Of a stretch of DNA of 64,000 nt, positions 1 through 8,889 are shown piece by piece. How positions within the stretch are numbered: the stretch's first letter is position 1; the number at the start of each line of letters is the position of its first letter. The notes beneath the pieces are model-generated. The model saw only the letters and a list, made by a program, of their open reading frames with translations, ran no database searches and was not told the DNA's origin. Source of the DNA: Flavobacterium taihuense. GTDB lineage: Bacteria > Bacteroidota > Bacteroidia > Flavobacteriales > Flavobacteriaceae. Where the stretch lies: NCBI RefSeq assembly GCF_019351435.1, contig NZ_JAHWYN010000012.1, forward strand, positions 62,001-126,000, in the 5' to 3' direction. The translations under genes and the position numbers were made by a program.

Positions 1-1
1 T

Positions 2-160
2 TGGTACACTCGTTTGAAATCATTGATTCAAGCCAAATTAGGCGACAAAAAAGGAGCGATTGAAACGGCTACTATTTCTCTGGCAGCTGCTGAAGCAGCC
101 AAAAATCAGGATTATGTAAAAATGAATAGAGAAAGCATTTCAGAGTGGAGTAAAAAATAA
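2..160 (+). CDS. C-terminal end of a DUF2911-type secreted protein (partial)
   Basis: An open frame enters from the left edge and stops at TAA 158-160. The 52 visible residues run from WYTRLKSLIQAKLGDKKGA to NRESISEWSKK. Alternating Ala/Lys helices ending in an ExW-SKK tail are what I recall from the TPR-like C-terminus of Bacteroidota DUF2911 proteins, a secreted family of unknown function. Only the tail is present, so the family assignment is inference. A strong hairpin follows it. Confidence 0.55.
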   Translation, partial: WYTRLKSLIQAKLGDKKGAIETATISLAAAEAAKNQDYVKMNRESISEWSKK

Positions 161-177
161 ACAATAAAATGAATATG

Positions 178-216
178 AAAATCCCGTTTCTTCTTAAGAG
201 GAAACGGGATTTTTTT
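178..216. terminator. Bidirectional rho-independent terminator
   Basis: Perfect 10-bp arms ATCCCGTTTC (181-190) and GAAACGGGAT (201-210), preceded by A residues and followed by a T tract. It lies between the plus-strand gene ending at 160 and the minus-strand gene ending at 237, so it can serve both. Confidence 0.85.
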
Positions 217-236
217 GTGTTAACAGTTTTCTAATA

Positions 237-1238
237 TTAATTTACACCGTTACATACTGTCTTAATGATAATTGAATAATCTGGATTTAAAGGTTCATTG
301 GTTTGTGCCAACCTTTGAGATCCTGTATTTGCTGGGCAGGCAATATCATTTGTTGCGTCATAAATAAGGCTTTTTCCTTTTAAACCATCAATGAGTTCTT
401 TGGGAACGTAAATCTGAACTTTGGTTACTGAATAACCTGATGGGATGTAACGTATATAATACCCATCTGGATGCAAAGTCCATATCCCGCTGGGGTAATC
501 TGTTCTAGGAGGTGCAAATCCAGCTAGAATGGCATATTTTTCCATTTCCTGATACGTATAATTTCCAGAAGTAATTAAGCCACGAATATTGTTTTCTGCT
601 TCAAAGACAGTTTGTACACTTTCGGGTAGCTTTGATTTGGCTTCATTGATAATATCATCAGGCAAAAATCCAAGCGCTCCATCCTCCAGTTGTGTTAATT
701 GTTTTTTTGTAAGTAGAGTAACAGCAGTCAGTTTTACCTCAGTACTAAAATTGATGAATTTTGTTTTGGCAATGATGGCCCATAACAAAATTTGTATATC
801 ATGTTGATGAATTTCCGGATGATTTTCAGCACTCTTTAGTATCGCCGTAACAATTTCTTTTTTTGAACCATTAGTTGGAGCATACATATACCCGTCACCG
901 GTTGATGGCGCAAATGTACCAGCATGCAAACAGTAACTTTTATTAATCATTTCATAATAGCCGGCGCAAAGTACAAAACCGCCATTGGTCGCTTTTGGTA
1001 ATAAATATAAAGGCTGTGCTACTTCTAATTTGAAAAAATTAGGCATTTGCGAACCATCTTTATTCACATCTTCGAAAGCCGTCGTAATGGCTGCTGGTTT
1101 TTTGAATATTTTATCAATACCTAGGGTTGAAGCCCCAAGTTTTAATATATCAGTTGAAATACCAAATTGGGCATAAGTGGTACTTCCGCAGAGCAGTTGA
1201 AAAAATAAGGCAAAGCAAAAAAGATTTATTGATTTCAT
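237..1238 (-). CDS. Secreted protein of unknown function
   Basis: 333 residues. A clear Sec signal peptide occupies residues 1-23 (hydrophobic core ALFFQLLCG, cleavage after TYA). The mature part has no enzyme motif I recognise. It contains a Gly/Cys/Tyr-rich block around residues 85-120 (FVLCAGYYEMINKSYCLHAG) followed by a mostly helical region, and ends in a short Cys-containing tail. I recall similar proteins only as Bacteroidota hypotheticals. It is monocistronic, with the terminator at 178-216 behind it and an AT-rich leader ahead of it. Probably periplasmic or surface-exposed. Confidence 0.75.
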   Translation of the reverse strand: MKSINLFCFALFFQLLCGSTTYAQFGISTDILKLGASTLGIDKIFKKPAAITTAFEDVNKDGSQMPNFFKLEVAQPLYLLPKATNGGFVLCAGYYEMINKSYCLHAGTFAPSTGDGYMYAPTNGSKKEIVTAILKSAENHPEIHQHDIQILLWAIIAKTKFINFSTEVKLTAVTLLTKKQLTQLEDGALGFLPDDIINEAKSKLPESVQTVFEAENNIRGLITSGNYTYQEMEKYAILAGFAPPRTDYPSGIWTLHPDGYYIRYIPSGYSVTKVQIYVPKELIDGLKGKSLIYDATNDIACPANTGSQRLAQTNEPLNPDYSIIIKTVCNGVN

Positions 1239-1334
1239 TACTAAATAGTTTAGTTAAAATTTGAAGCCAAATTTATATTTTTTAAATTATTTTTTAATAT
1301 TTTTCGTATTATTTTTTATGAATAATTCAATAAT

Positions 1335-1369
1335 CTTTAAATCCTAATATATTCTAAAAAGGATTTAAA
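1335..1369. repeat. Small inverted repeat in intergenic region
   Basis: TTTAAATCC (1336-1344) pairs with GGATTTAAA (1361-1369) across a 16-nt loop. It lies between the 5' end of the secreted-protein gene and the 3' end of the symporter gene. It may act as a weak terminator for the symporter operon, but its AT-richness keeps confidence low. Confidence 0.3.
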
Positions 1370-1434
1370 ACAGAAAATCCCGTCTCGTCTTTTTTAGAAC
1401 TTGGCGGAATTTTGTTTTGTAGTGTATAAGATTT

Positions 1435-3180
1435 TTATGCGACCCTATTTTGATCTCCTAAAGTGGTTTGTTTTTCACTCTTAAATAGTGTAGTTTGCAA
1501 CAAATAAGACAATATTATGGTGAGTAACGCCCCAATAAAATTAAGCCATAAATATCCTAGTTTTTCGGCTCCACTTACATAAATGAAATTGGTGAAATAA
1601 TAGATGATAAAAATAGCTATTTGGCTAATGATAGCACTATAGTAGATTGATTTTCCGCGTATTTTTTTGGTATAAAAACCAACCAAGAAAATTCCCAAAA
1701 CAGTACCATAAAAAATGGAACCGATTATGTTTACAAGTTGTATTAGATTTTCAAAAAGCGTGGCGATACAAGCAAAAGCAATAGCAATAATTCCCCACAT
1801 TAGAGTAAAAAGTTTGGAAGCATTAAGGTAATGTTTCTCGGTTTTTTCTTCTTTGAGATTACGCTTGTAGATATCAATGGCTGTTGTCGATGCTAGTGCA
1901 TTAAGGCCTGAAGCTGTTGAAGACATAGCTGCAGAAATGATTACCGCCAGCAATAAGCCAATAAGCCCTTTTGGTAGATAATGAAGTATGAAATAGAAAA
2001 AAACATAATCTTTATCATTGGTTTCGGCTTTATTATCCGCTTTTGAAATGATTTCTCTGGCCTTTGCCCTTAATTCTTTTTCTTTGAGTGCCAAATCGAC
2101 TAATTCTTTTCTAAGGGTGGGATTGTCATAATCCTGATTGAGTTGGTCAATATATAACAGATTAATTACTTTTTCATCTTCGGATAGTTTTTCTAAATCC
2201 TTTTGTAAATTTTGGTACTCTTTCTTGTAAATAGAGTTTTCTACAATTATTTTATTGTTTGGATTAAAATTCAAAGGCGTTTCATTGAATTGAAAAAATA
2301 CAAAAACCATAACTCCCGTAAGTAAAATAAAGAATTGCATGGGTACTTTTAAAAGCCCGTTCATGATTAATCCCATTTGGCTTTCTCTAACCGATTTCCC
2401 AGATAAATATCTACCTACTTGCGATTGGTCAGTACCAAAATAAGCTAGGGCTAGAAAAAAACCACCTGTAATTCCGCTCCAAAAAGTGTATTTCTCATCC
2501 AAGTCAAAAGAAAAATTCACAATATTCATTTTTTGATTGGCTCCAGCAATATGCAACGCATTATCAAAAGTCATATCATTGGGCAAATAGTCAAGAATAA
2601 GGAAAAAAGTAATTACCATTCCGGCTAGAATGACAAACATTTGCTGTTTTTGAGTGACATTGACAGCTTTTGTACCACCTGAAAAGGTGTAAATAATAAC
2701 TAAAATACCAATGATAATATTCATATAGGTAAGATTCCAGCCCAACAATGCCGATAAAATAATAGAGGGAGCGTAAATCGTAATGCCAGTTCCTAAACCT
2801 CTTTGGACCAAAAATAAAACAGCAGCCAAGGAACGGGTTTTTAGATCGAACCTTTTTTCTAAATATTCATAAGCAGTATAAACTTTGTATTTGTGGTAAA
2901 TAGGTATAAAAGTGAGGCAGATTACCACCATTGCAATAGGTAATCCAAAATAGAATTGGACAAATCCCATTCCGTCATGATAGGCTTGTCCTGGCGTTGA
3001 AAGGAAAGTAATTGCACTCGCTTGGGTTGCCATAACCGAAAGTCCCACGGTAAACCAAGGCGTTTCGTTGTTTCCAAGAATATAGTCCTCAACATTTTTG
3101 CTGCCGCGTGTTTTCCATGCACCATAAATTACAATAAATAATAGTGTTACTATCAGTACAATCCAGTCAAATATTTGCAT
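1435..3180 (-). CDS. Sodium:solute symporter (SSS family)
   Basis: 581 residues with about 13 hydrophobic segments, the layout of the sodium/solute symporter family. The N-terminus (FDWIVLIVTLLFIVIYGAW) and the segment TVGLSVMATQASAITFLSTP match the TM1-TM2 region of bacterial SSS proteins; SAAMSSTASGLNALAS is the conserved TM8-like signature. A charged, coiled-coil-like insertion of about 85 residues (about 300-395) interrupts the membrane core, as in many Bacteroidota members. The substrate cannot be read. It is the last gene of a tight operon after the PIG-L deacetylase and the micropeptide, starting 3 nt after the latter, so uptake of a deacetylated amino-sugar derivative is a reasonable inference. 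Confidence 0.88.
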   Translation of the reverse strand: MQIFDWIVLIVTLLFIVIYGAWKTRGSKNVEDYILGNNETPWFTVGLSVMATQASAITFLSTPGQAYHDGMGFVQFYFGLPIAMVVICLTFIPIYHKYKVYTAYEYLEKRFDLKTRSLAAVLFLVQRGLGTGITIYAPSIILSALLGWNLTYMNIIIGILVIIYTFSGGTKAVNVTQKQQMFVILAGMVITFFLILDYLPNDMTFDNALHIAGANQKMNIVNFSFDLDEKYTFWSGITGGFFLALAYFGTDQSQVGRYLSGKSVRESQMGLIMNGLLKVPMQFFILLTGVMVFVFFQFNETPLNFNPNNKIIVENSIYKKEYQNLQKDLEKLSEDEKVINLLYIDQLNQDYDNPTLRKELVDLALKEKELRAKAREIISKADNKAETNDKDYVFFYFILHYLPKGLIGLLLAVIISAAMSSTASGLNALASTTAIDIYKRNLKEEKTEKHYLNASKLFTLMWGIIAIAFACIATLFENLIQLVNIIGSIFYGTVLGIFLVGFYTKKIRGKSIYYSAIISQIAIFIIYYFTNFIYVSGAEKLGYLWLNFIGALLTIILSYLLQTTLFKSEKQTTLGDQNRVA

Positions 3181-3183
3181 AGG

Positions 3184-3291
3184 TTATGAGTATAATTTCA
3201 TGATTAAATAAAAAATAATTATAAACAGGGCGTTGGCAACCAGAACTAAAGTATAGTTTTTTGACCAAATTTTATGCTTTTTTGAGTCCAT
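3184..3291 (-). CDS. 35-residue single-span membrane micropeptide
   Basis: Reading the minus strand from ATG 3291-3289 gives a 35-residue peptide starting MDSKKHKIW and ending MKLYS, stop TAA at 3186-3184. It has a basic N-terminus and one hydrophobic helix (about residues 14-31, LVLVANALFIIIFYLIM). It sits 9 nt after the deacetylase stop and 3 nt before the symporter start, which supports translation within the operon. The WSKNYTLVLVANAL stretch resembles the first helix of major-facilitator transporters (WTKxFxxxxxANxL), so it may be a remnant or a stand-alone small subunit. Confidence 0.6.
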   Translation of the reverse strand: MDSKKHKIWSKNYTLVLVANALFIIIFYLIMKLYS

Positions 3292-3300
3292 GTTTTTGAT

Positions 3301-5832
3301 TTAAGGTTTCATTTTTTGATTCGGAATACTTACTGAAGGTTTAATCGAAATCATATTCGATAACAATTTATAAGCTCCAGGTACACCTTCCGGTAATTCT
3401 CTGAATAGACTTAATCCTGTGTAAATGTAATTTCCTTTCCCGTATGGAGCGATTAGTAAAGCACCTTCTTTGGCGCTTTCTCCTTTGTCATTCGATGATA
3501 TGATAGGAGTGAAGGCTTTATCGAACTCCTTTGGATAATACAATCCCTGTTCTTGTTTCCAGCCTTTGAAATCATTTTGGGTAATCATATTCGGATAATT
3601 CAAAGCGGGATGATTTGGCGCCAGAAAGCGAACTTCAGCATTTTCTTCGGTTACTCGGTCTCTGGATATTTTTAGCGGATAAGGGGCAATGTTTGTGGTA
3701 ACCAAATCATCGGTTGTGTTGTATTGTACAATCATTGTTTTTCCGCCTTTTACAAAATCAAATAAAATATCTTGCTTGTTTGCCAATGCCTGAACCGTGT
3801 TGTAAGCACGCACGCCGGTCATAACCACATCAAAAGAATCGAGTTTTTCGGGGGTTATTTCTTCGGGTTTTACTTGGGTTACTTTATATCCCATTTGAGT
3901 TAAACTTTTGGGAACTTCATCGCCTGCTCCCATAATATAGGCAATTTTTTCCTCGTTGGTTTTCAAATCAAATCGAATGCATTTTACTTCTGCTGTTTTT
4001 AAAACCTGCTGTTTGGTAATATGCTCATAATTAATGTTAATTTGTTCTTTGTCATAAGTGACTCCTTCAACAGTTGCAATACTTTTTCCAACTGCTTCAC
4101 TCATTTGGGCAGGAGGAGTAACTTCAAAATAAACAGTTAGTTCCATTCCCTTTTTGTCCAATTGAAAAGGAATAGAGGTAGGTGATATTTTCCAGTCTTT
4201 AGGTAAGTCCAATTTTAAATTTCCTTTGAGGTTGTTTTCACCAGATTTTATGTTTACCCCAACGTATTTGGGTTTGGTGTTTGGAAATAGGAGGACTTTG
4301 TCTTGAATTGTCGTTGTTACTTCTGGAACTATGTCTAAGAAATTATACATTTCACCTTTTACGTCATCATTGTATTTGTAAACCACGGTTCTCTCAAATG
4401 GAATTTCAATACCATTAATTTTTACATTAAAAATTACTTTGGTCTCTCTAATAATATCAGGAATTCCGATGTTTTTTTGGTCTTCCACCGTGTACAATCC
4501 TACTGTTCCTTTTTCTTTTAACCAATAAGGTTGCGTGTAGTTTATGGATTGGGACAATTGTAAATCGAGAGCACGGCTTTGTAGTGTGTTGTTTTTTAAA
4601 TCGGTGTTCAATACCGTGGTTTTTTGGTCGGGTAGAGTCGTAACACTTGATAATTGCATGGCTACGGGACTTCTATTTATAGCTTCCAAATTCAGTTTTA
4701 GAATACTTCCAGGAGTTGCTTCTTGGGAGTTGGAAACAGCTTCCAAATACAAACCGGAACAAGCTGAGATGATTTTTTTTATTTCTTCAGATTTTACTAT
4801 TTTCCAATGATTTTCATCCAAAGCTTGAATCATAGTATAGGCTTTTACCAAATTTGGAATACTAGCCGATGGATTTTTAAAATCGTACTGATTGGCAATA
4901 ATGCTAACCAATTCACCAATTAGTTTTCCTCCTTTTACACGGTTCCAACTTGTATCGATTCCATCAAAAATTGATGATTTGTCTTTTAAGGGTTCTCCTT
5001 TTAGAAATTCAAGATATTCAGTGTCTTCACCACGAGTTCCTGTGCTTCCAAATCCTTGAGATTTATGACTACTGCGACTTAAAGCTGCTATTTCCTGATT
5101 GGATTTTCCTAAAGTTGGGTAATAAACTCCGGTTGAAACTGAGATTAGATTCGTTTTATCAGCTGAATCAAACTTTTCTTTACTGCCATAAAACCACCAA
5201 GAGGTATTAAAAAACACACGTTTGGGTTGCCAAGGCTGTATGAGTTTTAATTGTTCCGGAAAAGAAGCGGGATTGTTCGCCAAGTCAAATCCTTCAACAC
5301 TTAGCATTGCTGATGAAGTGTGATGTCCATGAGTTGTTCCTGGTGACCGATGGTCAAAGCGATTGATGATAACATCTGGTTGGAATTTTCTAATGGTCCA
5401 AACAAGATCTGCAAGCACTTTTTCTTTGTCCCAAATTTGTAACGTTTCTTCAGGGTTTTTGGAATATCCAAAGTCATTGGCTCTGGAAAAAAATTGTTCT
5501 CCACCATCTATTTTTCTTGCTTCCAATAGTTCTTGAGTTCTTATGACTCCGAGCAATTCCCTTAATTGTGGTCCAATTAAATTTTGACCACCATCTCCTC
5601 TGGTTAGAGATAAATAACCTGTTCTGGCATGAACATCATTGGCCATGTATGAAATTAAACGGGTGTTTTCATCATCGGGATGTGCTGCTATATAAAGTAC
5701 AGTACCGAGAAAATTTAGTTTCTGAATTTGATTGTAAATGTCGGCCGAATTTGGCTTTTGAGGTTTTTGAGCGTTTATTATTTGTATAGAGAGGACTAAA
5801 AGAAAAAACGATTTAAAAAAAAGCTTTCGCAT
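3301..5832 (-). CDS. PIG-L family LmbE-like deacetylase, secreted, large
   Basis: 843 residues with a signal peptide (1-21, ending NAQ). The N-terminal PIG-L/LmbE domain carries the zinc-site signature AHPDDE at residues 50-55 and the later HxHH cluster at 168-171 (THGHHTS). PIG-L enzymes are zinc-dependent N-deacetylases of GlcNAc-type substrates. Beyond about residue 300 the protein continues with beta-sandwich-like sequence (NEW3-like) and a C-terminal class-I glutamine-amidotransferase-like fold (about 650-830, VVMTGVRAYNT), making it much longer than the roughly 230-residue core family. It is first in an operon with a micropeptide and an SSS symporter and is probably periplasmic. Confidence 0.9.
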   Translation of the reverse strand: MRKLFFKSFFLLVLSIQIINAQKPQKPNSADIYNQIQKLNFLGTVLYIAAHPDDENTRLISYMANDVHARTGYLSLTRGDGGQNLIGPQLRELLGVIRTQELLEARKIDGGEQFFSRANDFGYSKNPEETLQIWDKEKVLADLVWTIRKFQPDVIINRFDHRSPGTTHGHHTSSAMLSVEGFDLANNPASFPEQLKLIQPWQPKRVFFNTSWWFYGSKEKFDSADKTNLISVSTGVYYPTLGKSNQEIAALSRSSHKSQGFGSTGTRGEDTEYLEFLKGEPLKDKSSIFDGIDTSWNRVKGGKLIGELVSIIANQYDFKNPSASIPNLVKAYTMIQALDENHWKIVKSEEIKKIISACSGLYLEAVSNSQEATPGSILKLNLEAINRSPVAMQLSSVTTLPDQKTTVLNTDLKNNTLQSRALDLQLSQSINYTQPYWLKEKGTVGLYTVEDQKNIGIPDIIRETKVIFNVKINGIEIPFERTVVYKYNDDVKGEMYNFLDIVPEVTTTIQDKVLLFPNTKPKYVGVNIKSGENNLKGNLKLDLPKDWKISPTSIPFQLDKKGMELTVYFEVTPPAQMSEAVGKSIATVEGVTYDKEQININYEHITKQQVLKTAEVKCIRFDLKTNEEKIAYIMGAGDEVPKSLTQMGYKVTQVKPEEITPEKLDSFDVVMTGVRAYNTVQALANKQDILFDFVKGGKTMIVQYNTTDDLVTTNIAPYPLKISRDRVTEENAEVRFLAPNHPALNYPNMITQNDFKGWKQEQGLYYPKEFDKAFTPIISSNDKGESAKEGALLIAPYGKGNYIYTGLSLFRELPEGVPGAYKLLSNMISIKPSVSIPNQKMKP

Positions 5833-6075
5833 ATAAGGGGAATTTATTACTTCTAAAAAAAAAAGAAAAGTATGGATTAGTTCAACTCCAAAAATACTAA
5901 TTTAATAATGGGAATATTTTGACATTATTCTAAAATTTATGTTAATGTTTGGGATTTATAGGATGTTTTTTTTTAAAAGTATGGTGTTGAAGATTAACAA
6001 ATTTGATATAAAATAATAGTTTTCTAAATCAATTATTTAAAATTAGAATGCTAAATTTGAGAATGTTGTAATAAA
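5833..6075. other. Divergent intergenic region
   Basis: AT-rich spacer between the deacetylase (minus) and an alpha/beta hydrolase (plus). Apart from a plus-strand promoter at its right end I see no gene, hairpin or repeat in it. Confidence 0.5.
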
Positions 6076-6083
6076 TATATTTG
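6056..6083 (+). promoter_or_regulatory. Bacteroidota-type promoter
   Basis: A -7 box TATATTTG (6076-6083, consensus TAnnTTTG) is preceded 16 nt upstream by TTTG (6056-6059). Transcription would begin near 6090, which supports the ATG at 6126 as the hydrolase start rather than the upstream TTG at 6102. Confidence 0.6.
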
Positions 6084-6125
6084 TATCAATAAAAAGACCC
6101 TTTGTCTACAATTAACCTAACCAAA

Positions 6126-7085
6126 ATGAATATGCAATACGAGGAAGATGTTTTGAAAAATGGTTTCGAACAAATGACCATTATTCAACCCAATGATTTT
6201 GAAGGTAAAGTTACTGCTACTCTCATTCGGAAGAGAGGTTCTTCAAGTGTAAACAAAGCAATTTTATGCATTCATGGTTTTAATGATTATTTTTTTCAGG
6301 ATATCATTGCTGAGGAATTTCTAAAGAAAGGATTTCATTTTTATGCTTTGGATTTAAGGAAATATGGGAGGTCTATTTTGCAAAATCAAAGAGCAAATAA
6401 TGTGAGGGACTTATCCGAATATTATGGAGATATCGACCGCGCACTGGGCATAATTAGAGAAGAAAGAAATCAGGAAATTGTGCTATACGGCCATTCTACA
6501 GGCGGACTAATAATAACTTTGTATGCTTCGGATAGAAAAGAATCGACACTTTTTGATGTGTTGATATGTAATAGTCCTTTTTATGATTTTAATGTACCTT
6601 GGATTCAAAAGAAAACGGTTATCCCTCTACTTTCTTTTTTGGGTAGGTTAAATCCAAATATAGCTTTACCCATTGGGTTTTCAAAATTTTACGGAAAAAG
6701 TTTGCACAAAAATGATTTTGGGGAATGGGATTATAATTTGAAATGGAAACCTCATGTTGCCCCGTCTATCAACGCAGGATGGATAAATGCCATACATGAT
6801 GGACATTTGAAAATTGCAAATGGTATTTCAGTTTATAAGCCTATATTGATTTTACATTCTATTCAATCAGTTAATCCAAAGCATTGGAGTGAAGAAATGT
6901 TTGAAGGAGATGCTATTTTGAATGTGGATGATATTACAAAAAAGGCGAAATTAATTGATTCTCCACACAAAGAGATCATTGGTTTTAAAGGTGCTATACA
7001 CGATTTGGTATTATCCAGAAAACCAGTACGGAATTTGGTATTTGAAACTATTTTTGAGTGGTTGAATAAGTATATGAAAAATTAA
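6126..7085 (+). CDS. Alpha/beta hydrolase (serine aminopeptidase S33/lysophospholipase-like)
   Basis: 319 residues from ATG 6126. The fold signature is clear: an oxyanion HGF around residue 51, and the nucleophile elbow GHSTGG with Ser124. A GAIHDLVLS segment near the C-terminus supplies the catalytic His, and an earlier Asp completes the triad. The length and the DLRKYGRS block match monoacylglycerol lipase/S33-type cytosolic hydrolases. Substrate unknown. There is no signal peptide. It is a single-gene unit with its own promoter and a terminator at 7134-7166. Confidence 0.82.
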   Translation: MNMQYEEDVLKNGFEQMTIIQPNDFEGKVTATLIRKRGSSSVNKAILCIHGFNDYFFQDIIAEEFLKKGFHFYALDLRKYGRSILQNQRANNVRDLSEYYGDIDRALGIIREERNQEIVLYGHSTGGLIITLYASDRKESTLFDVLICNSPFYDFNVPWIQKKTVIPLLSFLGRLNPNIALPIGFSKFYGKSLHKNDFGEWDYNLKWKPHVAPSINAGWINAIHDGHLKIANGISVYKPILILHSIQSVNPKHWSEEMFEGDAILNVDDITKKAKLIDSPHKEIIGFKGAIHDLVLSRKPVRNLVFETIFEWLNKYMKN

Positions 7086-7133
7086 TTGTCTGTATAAAAG
7101 CAAAAAAAAAACTATAACATTTTGAGATTTTAA

Positions 7134-7166
7134 TAAAAAAAGAGCACCATGTATAGTGCTCTTTGT
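7134..7166. terminator. Bidirectional terminator
   Basis: Arms AGAGCAC (7141-7147) and GTGCTCT (7156-7162) with an A run at 7135-7140. That run reads as a T tract on the minus strand. It separates the convergent hydrolase gene and the His-rich secreted protein gene. Confidence 0.75.
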
Positions 7167-7185
7167 GTTCAATGGAAATATAAGA

Positions 7186-7707
7186 TTAATGTTTACCTCC
7201 TTTGCCATTTCCATTATTTCCTTTTCCTCCATGATTGTCGTGATGTCCATTATCATGATGGTCGTTATCATGATTGTCATGATCTTCATAACGTACTTTG
7301 TATTCTCCTCTATTTTTTTGAGGTTTCCCTTTATATCCTTTATAGTATTTCACTTTGTGTGTATTGAAATATGTATAAGGGGCATGACCATGATAATCAT
7401 TCAAAACTACTTTGTAGCCATGATATAAGTCGTAGTTTCTACAATGGCTTGGTAAATATCTGGAACGGATCCATTGTCCATTTCCAAAATAAATATACTC
7501 CGCTAATCGAATATCGTAATAAACTTGGATATCCGGTAAATAGTAATATTCTACTTCATCATAACCGACAGGTCCCCAAACAGGAGGCGTTCCTACACGT
7601 ACATTTACATTTGGGGTTCCTATGTTTACATTAACAGACACTTGAGCCTGTGTTGAACTCGCTGCGAAAAGCAGGAGCGCAATAAGAAATAATTTAATTG
7701 TTTTCAT
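7186..7707 (-). CDS. Secreted protein with His/Asp/Asn/Gly-rich tail
   Basis: 173 residues starting at ATG 7707-7705, which places a normal signal peptide (IKLFLIALLLFAASSTQAQ) at the N-terminus; an upstream in-frame ATG at 7749 would bury it. The mature domain is rich in Tyr and Val (beta-type). The last 40 residues are almost only His, Asp, Asn, Gly and Lys (HDNHDNDHHDNGHHDNH and following). Such tails can bind divalent metals, but that is inference. No known catalytic motif. The repetitive codons create spurious open frames on the other strand. Confidence 0.75.
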   Translation of the reverse strand: MKTIKLFLIALLLFAASSTQAQVSVNVNIGTPNVNVRVGTPPVWGPVGYDEVEYYYLPDIQVYYDIRLAEYIYFGNGQWIRSRYLPSHCRNYDLYHGYKVVLNDYHGHAPYTYFNTHKVKYYKGYKGKPQKNRGEYKVRYEDHDNHDNDHHDNGHHDNHGGKGNNGNGKGGKH

Positions 7708-7755
7708 TGTATTTAAATTTAGAGTTGGGTTAAGTGATAAAAATGACATCTGAAG

Positions 7756-8289
7756 TTAATCAGTAAACTCGTCATTGTTGTTTGAAGGTTTTTTAATAAT
7801 TGAAATCCCTTTTTGGAAAAATAAGTTATTGGGATAGATAATAATTTCTCCTTGTTTTGATCTTATGGTAACATGAAAGGCGCCAATGTCTTCTATTTCG
7901 CCTTCTTCAAGAAAATCTTTATCGTGAATTAAGATAATATCCCCAATTTTGAACGGAAACGAAAAAAACAAAATAATCCCGGAGGTAATATTACTCAAGA
8001 TGGACCATTGTGCAAACATTGCTACTCCAATAACCGTGGCTACTGATGAAATTGTAATAAAAATATCTTTGGGTTGAACTCCCCAAATTAATATTAAGGT
8101 TATTAGGGCCAAAATAGTAATCAAAATATTAATATATTTGATAACCAAATTGGTTCTTCGTTCAATAATATGACTTGTTTTGGCATAACGTCTTACTAAT
8201 TTTGAAACAACAGTGCGAGACAAAAAGACAATCACTAATAAAACTCCAGTACTAATTTGCTCTTTTAGATATTGATCAAAGAAATCCAT
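7756..8289 (-). CDS. Small mechanosensitive ion channel family (MscS) protein
   Basis: 177 residues with three hydrophobic segments (about 15-30, 50-72, 78-110), then the MscS beta domain. Typical features are the AQWSILSNITSGIILFFSFPFKIGDII stretch (pore-lining TM3 leading into the beta domain; positions about 92-118) and the later VTIRSKQGEIIIYPNNL. It is shorter than E. coli MscS (286 residues) because the C-terminal alpha/beta domain is missing. Last gene of the minus-strand run after Maf, 18 nt behind it. Likely osmotic-shock relief in the inner membrane. Confidence 0.85.
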   Translation of the reverse strand: MDFFDQYLKEQISTGVLLVIVFLSRTVVSKLVRRYAKTSHIIERRTNLVIKYINILITILALITLILIWGVQPKDIFITISSVATVIGVAMFAQWSILSNITSGIILFFSFPFKIGDIILIHDKDFLEEGEIEDIGAFHVTIRSKQGEIIIYPNNLFFQKGISIIKKPSNNNDEFTD

Positions 8290-8307
8290 TAAATTTTTTA
8301 TTTTTTT

Positions 8308-8889
8308 TTATAAATTAATTAAATAATCATACACTTTGTCCGTTGGCATTCCCATTACATTGGCATAAGAACCTTCAATTTTTGAAACTCCGATAAAACC
8401 AATCCATTCCTGTATTCCGTAGGCTCCTGCTTTATCATAAGGTTTGTAATTATCCAAATAATAAAGAATTGCTTCATCGGTTAACGTATTAAAGGTAACT
8501 TTTGTTGTTTCATATATCAAATTTGAAGACAAATTTGTCTTAAAACAAACCGAAGTAATGACTTCATGCGTCGAATTTGATAATGACTTTAAAATTTCAA
8601 AAGCATCTTTATAGTCCTTAGGTTTACCTAAAGCACAATTTTTGTGCCAAACTATCGTGTCACTTGTGATTAAAATTTCATTGGGTTGCAATTTACCTTC
8701 AAAAGCATTGGCTTTCAGTTGTGCGAGGTAATTTGTGATTTCTTCGGCTTTCAATTCGGGCGGAAAAATTTCTTCAATTTCTTTCAATCGAATTTCAAAA
8801 TCCAAATCTAAATCCTTAAAAAATTGTTGTCTTCGAGGAGAACCCGAAGCTAATATGAGTTTGTAGTTTTTGAGTTTTTCTTTAAGCAT
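8308..8889 (-). CDS. Maf-like nucleoside triphosphate pyrophosphatase
   Basis: 193 residues from ATG 8889-8887; a longer in-frame start at 8919 would extend into the upstream gene. Maf signatures are present: LASGSPRRQQFF near the N-terminus, TSDTIVW in the middle, and YDKAGAYGIQEW towards the end. Maf proteins hydrolyse non-canonical or canonical NTPs to NMP and PPi and have been linked to septum inhibition. The start codon overlaps the stop of the upstream UbiA-type gene by 8 bp, so the two are translationally coupled. Confidence 0.9.
   Translation of the reverse strand: MLKEKLKNYKLILASGSPRRQQFFKDLDLDFEIRLKEIEEIFPPELKAEEITNYLAQLKANAFEGKLQPNEILITSDTIVWHKNCALGKPKDYKDAFEILKSLSNSTHEVITSVCFKTNLSSNLIYETTKVTFNTLTDEAILYYLDNYKPYDKAGAYGIQEWIGFIGVSKIEGSYANVMGMPTDKVYDYLINL

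Noticed and set aside
7011..7428. Several overlapping open frames on both strands rich in Ile, Met, His.
   Set aside because: They are shadows of the His/Asp-rich secreted protein's repetitive codons and of the hydrolase end; only the minus-strand gene has a signal peptide.
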